Below are positions 1-6,800 of a DNA stretch of 33,395 bases, piece by piece. Origin of the DNA: Akkermansia sp. (lineage in GTDB: Bacteria; Verrucomicrobiota; Verrucomicrobiia; Verrucomicrobiales; Akkermansiaceae); the NCBI GenBank assembly GCA_017937215.1, contig JAGBDZ010000050.1, forward strand, positions 1-33,395, given 5' to 3'. Positions within the stretch are counted from its first letter, which is position 1, and the number at the start of each line of letters is the position of its first letter. The position numbers and the translations under genes are program-made. Under the pieces are notes generated by a model that saw only the letters and a list, made by a program, of their open reading frames with translations, was not told where the DNA came from and did no database searches.

Positions 1-31
1 CACCACTTATATGATGAGATTTTGGTATAGT

Positions 32-72
32 ACACCCCGCAAGCATCAGCTAAAATGCTTGCGGGGTGTTTT
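32..72 (+). terminator. strong rho-independent terminator at left edge
   Basis: A perfect 15-bp inverted repeat (32-46 pairs with 55-69) encloses an 8-base loop and is followed by a short T run. The gene it would terminate lies outside the window. It may mark the boundary between chromosomal sequence and the left flank of the IS110 element. Confidence 0.75.
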
Positions 73-310
73 AGTTACTAAACTCTGGGGTAGCTATCCA
101 GATAGGCAACCAAGTGTCCCGTCACCACAACTCTTCAAGAGTCATAGCGAGCAAACGCTGTTTGCCTGACCCCATGCTCCGTAGTTCGAACGATTGCAAG
201 ATACACCAAGTGACTGTTAGCAGCAGTCAAGCAGTGATATCGAATTTATAAGTACGCACGTTAACGAAGCAGAAGACACCAGAGGTAACACACAACAAAG
301 ACATACTATC
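73..310 (+). ncRNA. candidate IS110 bridge-RNA region (5' non-coding flank)
   Basis: This 238-base non-coding stretch precedes the transposase start and holds several small hairpins: 130-134 with 138-142, 151-156 with 160-165 (GCAAAC/GTTTGC), and 211-216 with 224-229 (TGACTG/CAGTCA, 7-base loop). In characterised IS110-group elements the left non-coding end encodes a roughly 180-nt bridge RNA with target- and donor-binding loops. The size and position fit, but the loops could not be matched to donor or target sequence because the element ends are not established. This is inference, not a covariance-model hit. Confidence 0.35.
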
Positions 311-1348
311 ATGACCAAACGACAAAGTAAAGATGTTGCTGTATATGCAGGAGCCGATATCAGCAAGGACACCATCGATATCAGCTACCATTTCGGTGAC
401 AAACTCATTATTGACAAGATTGCTAACAATGAGCAGGCAATCAAACGGTTCGTCAGGACGATGAAAATGGAGAAAGGAGCAGTTCCCCATTTCATACTGG
501 AACCTACAGGGCATTATTCTCAAACGCTTTACAGGACGTTACGAGATATGAAGGTGAGATTTACCCAACTGAATCCGAGATTATCACGTCAGTTTGCCGG
601 ATTTACCGGAGTAATGGAAAAGACTGATAAGAAGGATGCACAAGTACTGGAAGATTACGGTCGGTTATTAAACCCCAAACCAACAATTCCGGAGGAAGAT
701 ATACAGATGGAACTGCATGATCTTTACGTCCTGCGCAACGCCCTTGCAAAGGAGCGGGGAGAATGGAAACAACGAAAGCATCAACATAAGAGGGGAATCC
801 CCAAGCGTTTCGTAGAAAGGGTAAGCAAGGCTTTAGATAAGGAAATAGCAGCACTGGATGATACGATAGAACAACAAGTCAAAAGCTTGGAAATCTACAA
901 AGCCATCTATGAAGAAGTGGTGAAAATTGTAGGCGTAGGTCGTAATACAGCGTGCGCAATTTTGTGTCTGTTGCCGGAGATTGGCTTTTTGAACAGCAAT
1001 AAAATCACTAAGCTTGCGGGTCTGGCGCCAATCCCGAATGAGAGCGGAACGTCTGTTAAGAAAACGGCTCATACTCGGGGAGGCAGAAAAAACGTACGTA
1101 CAGCCCTATATATGCCTTGCATGGTCGCATGTCGATGTAATCCTGTACTACGCCCCTATTACCAAAGAATAAGAGAACGTAAAGGAGGGAAAGGTGTTAA
1201 AGGCTCCGGAGCTATTGCTCTGACAGCCTGCATGAGGAAATTGCTCATACACATCAACTCAGTGGCAAGGATTGTCCGTGAGAAGATGCAACGGAACGTT
1301 GCCGCCGTGGGGTGTGGGGAGGCTGCGCAAGCCTCCCCATGCAGGTAG
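311..1348 (+). CDS. IS110-family transposase (DEDD recombinase)
   Basis: This 345-residue recombinase belongs to the IS110 family, which moves by bridge-RNA-guided recombination without classical terminal inverted repeats. The N-terminal RuvC-like DEDD domain shows D16 (ADISKDTID), E64 (EPTGHY), D106 and D109 (KTDKKDAQ). A basic coiled linker spans about 140-200. The C-terminal Transposase_20 domain follows, with VGVGRNTACA near 207 and the GLAP..NESG segment near 237-246, where S245 is the probable catalytic serine. No ribosome-binding site is visible. Base composition is clearly more AT-rich than the chromosomal genes. The last 15 or so residues are encoded by a GC-rich hairpin (1315-1339) and look unlike the family C-terminus, so the original 3' end may have been altered. 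Family assignment is firm; activity is unknown. Confidence 0.92.
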   Translation: MTKRQSKDVAVYAGADISKDTIDISYHFGDKLIIDKIANNEQAIKRFVRTMKMEKGAVPHFILEPTGHYSQTLYRTLRDMKVRFTQLNPRLSRQFAGFTGVMEKTDKKDAQVLEDYGRLLNPKPTIPEEDIQMELHDLYVLRNALAKERGEWKQRKHQHKRGIPKRFVERVSKALDKEIAALDDTIEQQVKSLEIYKAIYEEVVKIVGVGRNTACAILCLLPEIGFLNSNKITKLAGLAPIPNESGTSVKKTAHTRGGRKNVRTALYMPCMVACRCNPVLRPYYQRIRERKGGKGVKGSGAIALTACMRKLLIHINSVARIVREKMQRNVAAVGCGEAAQASPCR

Positions 1349-1434
1349 AGAGTGCCGCAGAGAGGGATCCAAGGGAGAGAGCGAGAAGCTCTCTCCCTGG
1401 TCAAAGGGGGTAAGGGGGAAGCGAAGCATCCCCC
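1315..1434. repeat. cluster of three GC-rich hairpins
   Basis: Three consecutive stem-loops occupy this stretch: 1315-1324/1330-1339 (10 bp, loop GCGCA), 1372-1382/1388-1398 (11 bp, loop GAGAA) and 1414-1422/1426-1434 (9 positions with one mismatch, loop GAA). The first lies inside the transposase reading frame and supplies its last codons. None is followed by a T tract, so they look like REP-type or IS-end structures rather than terminators. Confidence 0.6.
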
Positions 1435-1686
1435 TGGCATAGTAGTCAAGTGAGCGACTGCTCCTGCTCATGAGACAAAAGCCCCCCAATGTTCAGCTCC
1501 CAGAAAAACAGATTCCGGGAGCTCAAGACTTATGGTTTCAAAATTTGCACAATTTTGTATGACACAAAGCACGATTGCTCGCTATGGGTATGTCGCCCAT
1601 TTCATGGGCTCGGAATTCCGTTCGCCTGCGGCTCACCAACTGCTCGCCAAATTCCAATTTGTTGATTAGTTTCGAGTTTTTAGAAG
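1435..1686. other. non-coding region between IS110 element and pbpC
   Basis: I see no gene here. It contains two further inverted repeats (1495-1501 with 1517-1523, AGCTCCC/GGGAGCT; and 1595-1600 with 1604-1609, GCCCAT/ATGGGC) and the right copy of the 12-bp repeat. Composition is more AT-rich than neighbouring genes. It probably contains the right end of the insertion element plus host intergenic repeat sequence. Confidence 0.5.
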
Positions 1687-3861
1687 TTACCACATGGTAT
1701 TCACCTGCACGCGGAAGGTGGATTCTGCCTCGTAATGGGGCGGCGCGGCGGCGTAAAGAGTATGAATTCCGGGTTTGAGGTGGGCATACCACTTGCCGTT
1801 GCGACACTCCACGCGCAGGGTCGGGCTGTGCCAGGTGGTGGCGGCGGGCGGCAGGGTTGATTTCAGCTCGACCAGAGCGCCGGAGTGCGGGAGGGTGGGT
1901 TCCAGGGTCAGGGTGCTGCCGTTGGCCGGGATGAGGATGGCCGGCGGGCGCGTATCCGCCTGGGTATCGGCCAGGGCATACAGGTGCTTCAAGGAGCTGG
2001 AGGCATACCACTCTGCATAGCGGGAATCGAGAATGGCGCGGCCATCCGCATCGAAACACCCGCGAGGGAGCTGCTGCAAATCCTCAGCGGTGGCCAGTTC
2101 TGAGCGGCGGCTGGTGGGCGGCGTGGCCGGGGTGGCCAGGCTGCCGGTGCGTCGGTCAATCTCTACCCGGCGCAGCGAATCCGGCATCTCCGGGAAGGTC
2201 GCGGGCGTCTCCCGGTGCAGCAACTCGAACACACGGTGGAAGATGGGACCGGCTCCGCTCACCCCGCTGATTTCCTGCATGGGCGACTGGTCAAAATTAC
2301 CCACCCATACACCCACGGTGTATTCTGCAGTGAAGCCCACGCACCAGTTATCGCGGAAATTGGAGGAAGTCCCCGTCTTGGCCGCCACGCGGAAGGGAAA
2401 TCGCAGGTTCGGAGCCGGACCGAAGGAAGGCACGCGGGCCTCGGTGTCGCTCAGCACATCGGCCAGGCGGTAGCAGTCATGCGGCGGCAGCAGTTCCGCG
2501 TTTTTTTCCTCCCTCAGCGGCAGCCGCGTCTGCAAAGGCAGCATCGTACCCTGCCGCGCCAGCACCGAGTAGGCCTGCACCAGTTCTCGCAGGGTGATAT
2601 GCGCGTTGCCGATAGCCAGACCCAGGCCGTAATTCTGCGCTGTTCCCGGCAACTCGAAGCCCAGTGCGCGCAGCAGGTCCATGCACTCCTGCACGCTTCC
2701 GTAGCGGTTCAGCGCCTCCATGGCCGGGATATTCTGCGAGCAGGCCAGCGCCTGGCGGATGGAGATGGGGCCCATGTAGTGCTCCTCGTAATTTCCGGGT
2801 GCCTGCACCCCATCCGCGCTGCGGTAGAGGGTGGGCACATCCGGCAGCACCGTGCCGGGCCAGGCCCCGTGACGGAAGGCCATGAGGTACACAAAAGGCT
2901 TGAGCGTGGAACCCGCCGAGCGCGGCGTGGCGGTACCATCCAGCGCGCCGCCGCGCTCACTTTCCGGGCAGGCGGCGGGCAGCGCCACCAGCACCTCGCC
3001 CGTGCGGTTATCCGCCACCACCACGGCAGCCTGGGAAACATTGCGGCGCTGTAAGCGCTCCACTTCCTCGCGGGCAATGGTAGCGCAGCGGCTCTGCAGC
3101 GTGGCATCCAGCGTAAGCTGCCCGGGAACTCCGCCCGCTGCCGCAGGGGCATTGATACTGCGGGGCTGCACGCCGAGCGGGGCGGTCATGTCCTCCCCCA
3201 GACGCAGCAGAATCAGGTTGCGGCGCTTGAGAGCAGCCTGCGGATGCCGCACGGGGTTGAGCTGCGTGGGCGATTTCACCAGCGCTACCAGCAAGGCAGA
3301 CTCCGGTGCAGTCAGTTCCCCAGCCCCCTTGCCAAAATAAAAGCGGGCGGCAGTCTCGGCGCCGCGGCACATATTGCTGAAATCCGCCCGGTTCAGGTAG
3401 GCTCGCAGCAGTTCCTCCTTGCTGTGGGTCATTTCCAGGCGGCGGGCCTGCAGCATCTCGCGCAGCTTGGAGCGCAGATTCCGCGGCGCGGGCGGGCTGT
3501 ACATCTTGGCCACCTGCATGCTGATGGTGCTGGCGCCGGATTTGCCCTGCCCGCTAAGCTGCTGCCAGGTGGCGCGCAGCAGCGCCAGAGCATCCACCCC
3601 GCCGTGCGAATAAAAGCGCTTGTCCTCCGCCGCCAGCAGGGCGCGCACCAGTTGCGGCGGCAATTCCTCCAGCGGCTGGCAGCGGTAGCCATCCTCCCCG
3701 GGCACGTACCCCAGCAAGTCGCCATGACGGTCGAGCACGCGGGCATCCCCCGGCGGCGTGAGCTGCGGCAGCGGCACGCAGAGCGGCAGCAGCCAGTATG
3801 CCGCCGCAGCAGTGCCCAGCAGCACTCCTGCGGCGGTCAGCACTTTGAAACGCAGCTTCAC
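1687..3861 (-). CDS. pbpC: penicillin-binding protein 1C (bifunctional glycosyltransferase/transpeptidase)
   Basis: This is a 724-residue class A penicillin-binding protein that polymerises and may cross-link peptidoglycan at the outer face of the inner membrane. A single N-terminal anchor spans about 8-31. The GT51 glycosyltransferase domain carries the catalytic-Glu motif at 79-90 (EDKRFYSHGGVD) and GASTISMQVAKM at 109-120. The transpeptidase domain has the SxxK serine at S318 (STLK), SQN at 375-377 and KTGT at 495-498. A C-terminal BiPBP_C-like beta domain follows from about 640. Length and order match PBP1C. The start codon overlaps the stop of the upstream alpha-2-macroglobulin gene by 4 bp (ATGA), so the two are translationally coupled. 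That pairing is conserved across many Gram-negatives and suggests joint service in envelope defence and repair. Confidence 0.95.
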   Translation of the reverse strand: MKLRFKVLTAAGVLLGTAAAAYWLLPLCVPLPQLTPPGDARVLDRHGDLLGYVPGEDGYRCQPLEELPPQLVRALLAAEDKRFYSHGGVDALALLRATWQQLSGQGKSGASTISMQVAKMYSPPAPRNLRSKLREMLQARRLEMTHSKEELLRAYLNRADFSNMCRGAETAARFYFGKGAGELTAPESALLVALVKSPTQLNPVRHPQAALKRRNLILLRLGEDMTAPLGVQPRSINAPAAAGGVPGQLTLDATLQSRCATIAREEVERLQRRNVSQAAVVVADNRTGEVLVALPAACPESERGGALDGTATPRSAGSTLKPFVYLMAFRHGAWPGTVLPDVPTLYRSADGVQAPGNYEEHYMGPISIRQALACSQNIPAMEALNRYGSVQECMDLLRALGFELPGTAQNYGLGLAIGNAHITLRELVQAYSVLARQGTMLPLQTRLPLREEKNAELLPPHDCYRLADVLSDTEARVPSFGPAPNLRFPFRVAAKTGTSSNFRDNWCVGFTAEYTVGVWVGNFDQSPMQEISGVSGAGPIFHRVFELLHRETPATFPEMPDSLRRVEIDRRTGSLATPATPPTSRRSELATAEDLQQLPRGCFDADGRAILDSRYAEWYASSSLKHLYALADTQADTRPPAILIPANGSTLTLEPTLPHSGALVELKSTLPPAATTWHSPTLRVECRNGKWYAHLKPGIHTLYAAAPPHYEAESTFRVQVNTMW

Positions 3862-6800
3862 CGCGGTGCCACCTCAAATTGCTGCGGAATGCTCAGGCCA
3901 TGCACCTGCGGGCGGTACATGAGCTCCACCTTGGCGCCGGGGGCTGTCACGCGGCCACTGCGCACCACGCGGGCCACATAGCTCACCTGCAACTTGCCGC
4001 GGTTGTTCCAGTTATCCACGAAGACGCGCACGCGGTCCTTCAGGAACTCGCGGTGGCTCACGGTCGAGGACTGCCACCACAGGCGTCCGGAGTTCTCACT
4101 GAGCCCGGCGGGAAGCCCTTGGCTGCCCAGCTCCGGGTCCACTGCTTCGAAGGCAGCGGGCAGGCGGTCCTCCAGCACCACATAGCGCAGGTTGCTGCCG
4201 GCGGAAGTGGCCGTGGCATTCAGCGTCACGCGCACCACATCGCCCACGCGGAAGGAACCCACGGGCTTCCAGCTGCCATCCGGCTGCAGGGCTTCGTAGC
4301 GACGCTGCACGGCAAAGCCCTTGTCCACCACCTGTTCAGGCTGCACATGCTTGAGGTACCCCTCCGCCTTGCCGTACACATACACCGGGTTCTTCTCCAC
4401 CTTGAAGGGAACCATGGTGGAGCTGGCCAGCAGGGCGTACTGCTGCGGGGTGGCTGCCGTCACCGTCTCGCCATTCAGCAGGGCCTTGGTCTCGCGCTGG
4501 CGGCTGGCCACCACATAGCGGGCCACGCTCAGCGTCATCCACGCATTGCGCCAGGTGGAATACTGTCCGGCTTCGTCCAGCACATAGCGGCGCAGCATCT
4601 CGGCTGTGGCGGGAGATTTCGGGGCTTCCTCCACCGCCAGCAGGCACTGCAGGGCGCGCAGCGGCGGCAGGTGGTAATCACCATCCCCGGTTGCCTTGGT
4701 GGCCTGTGCCTTCTTCTTGAGCCCGGCGGCCTGCTTGTGCTTCAGCACACGGGCGGCAAGCGCCAGCGACCAGCGCTCCTGGGCAGAAAGCGGCTTGCTC
4801 TGGTTTTCCACCCGCTTCAGCACCTTATCCAGGTGTCTGGTCTCCAGATTGCCGGTCAGGGCCAGGCCCACCAGGGCCATATAGGGGCGGGAGCCCGCGG
4901 CATCCAGCGCATTCGACAGGTCACGTTTGTCGCGGAGTTCGTTGCCGATACCCATCAGCAAGCGCACCATGGAAACATAGGGCGAGAACTCGCAGGCTTC
5001 AGCACCGCCGTCCCAGTAGGTGTAGCCGCCGTTTTCGTTATCGTAACGCCCTTTCTTGAGAGCCCGGCGTGCCAGGCGGGAATCCACATCCGCCAGCACT
5101 TCCGCCACGTTCTTACCCTCCGGGAAGCTGATACCCAGGGCCGCCTTGAGTTCCTGGTGGTAAATCCAGGGGATGGCGGTGGAGCTGAGCTGCTCACTGC
5201 AGCCGTAGGGATAGGTGAAGAGATACTGCAGCGGGTAGCCGATACCCCCCAGCGGATTCGTGGTAAAGCTCACCTCCACCTTGGCATCCGGGCGGAAATC
5301 GCCGCGCATCCACTGGCTCAGGTTCCCGGTCTGGCCGGGCTGAATCACGGCGCTGAAATCCTGGCGGATGTAGGGCATGGGCGGCACGGCATCGAAGCTC
5401 AGCTGCACGCCATCCGAGCATCGGGCCAGCATGCTGCCATGGGGGGCTGTCTCAGCCTGCACCACCCACTGCAGTTTCACATTGCCGGTGCGGTTCACCT
5501 TGATGGGAAAATGCACCGTGACCGGGGCATCCCCCTGCAGAGTGACAATCTGGTGGCGCTGCGGCAGCTGCACATTCTGCCCACCCATGGCCACAATCCA
5601 GCGGATGGGAGCACCGTTGGCCGCCTCGGGCAGCTCGGAAGGCAACATACTCAGCGTCACCGGCAGCATCAGTTCATCGCCCTCGGCGGCGCTCATGGGG
5701 GCGGCGGGCTCCAGCATCACCGGCTTGGTCACGTGATAACCGGCTTCGCCGGAGCCGAACTTGTCCCCCGCTGCGGCCACAGCCATGAGGCGGTAGCGCG
5801 TGAGGGTATCAGGGTTGGCATAAGTGGCGGAGAAGCGGCCCTGGGCATCGGTCTTCACCGAGGAAAGCCAGAGTGCGCAGGGACTGAAGTTCTGTCGCAG
5901 GTAGGCAGCGGCAGAATCGGAGACATCGCCCGAGCCCATCATCTCATCTTCCCCGCCACCGCCGATGAATACGCCCTTGTTGCCGAAATAGCGGCTGCCC
6001 AGGTTCTCGCTCACCAGCTGACCAAGGCCGGAGAAGGTGCCCACGCAGTGACCGCGGCCGTCCATGCTGTAGAAATGGCGGATGGGATCCGGCAAGTCAT
6101 ACCCCATCACCTGCAGGGTGCCTTCATCCTCCGCAAAGAGAGTCACCTCGGCATTCGCCACCGGTTTTCCGGAGGCATCAGTAATCACGCCGCTCACCTG
6201 GCAGGGTTCACCCGGCAGCAGGGACTGCTGCGGAGCCTGGAGCTGCACTTTCAGCTTCTTTTCCGCGGGTTCCACCCGCACCAGGCAGGTTCCCATCTTG
6301 AGCAGAGGCTTGCCATCGGCTCCGCGGGCACCGGCATTCTGCACCAGACTCACGCTCACATACACGCCAGGCGCATCCGCGCCCTCCAGCGGCACTTCAA
6401 TCACCGGGTTGGACACCGTCACCTTGCGGCGCAGGTGGCGCAGCACCTTGCCGCGTTCCACCGTCACCAGCAACTCGGCATCCACCGGGGTCTGCACCAG
6501 CACACGCGCCGTCTCGCCTGGATTGTAAGAATCCTTTTCGGGCAGCAGCACCAGCCCGGTATCTCCCATGTATTCCCAGGGTGAGACGTCATCACCCCAT
6601 ACGTAGTGGCGGGTGGCGCTGTAAAACTCGCGACCCTCGGCGTCGCGGCCGCGCAACTCCACATCGTAGCGCCCTGCCCCCTCCACCGGGATTTCCAGCT
6701 TCTGCGGGGTGCCGGTCAGCTGCACCGGAATCCGGCGCTCTGTGTTTTCATCTGCCGCGTTGCGGATAGCCGATTTGAAGACTGAGCCGTAGCGGTACGG

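Larger units (their letters stand above)
143..1586. repeat. 12-bp inverted repeat flanking the transposase gene
   Basis: CATAGCGAGCAA occurs at 143-154 and its exact reverse complement at 1575-1586, bracketing the transposase gene with 156 and 226 bases of non-coding DNA. The IS1111 subgroup of the IS110 family carries subterminal inverted repeats of about this length, so these could be the element's STIRs. They could equally be pieces of a host intergenic repeat, because the right copy lies in a palindrome-rich stretch. Confidence 0.35.
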
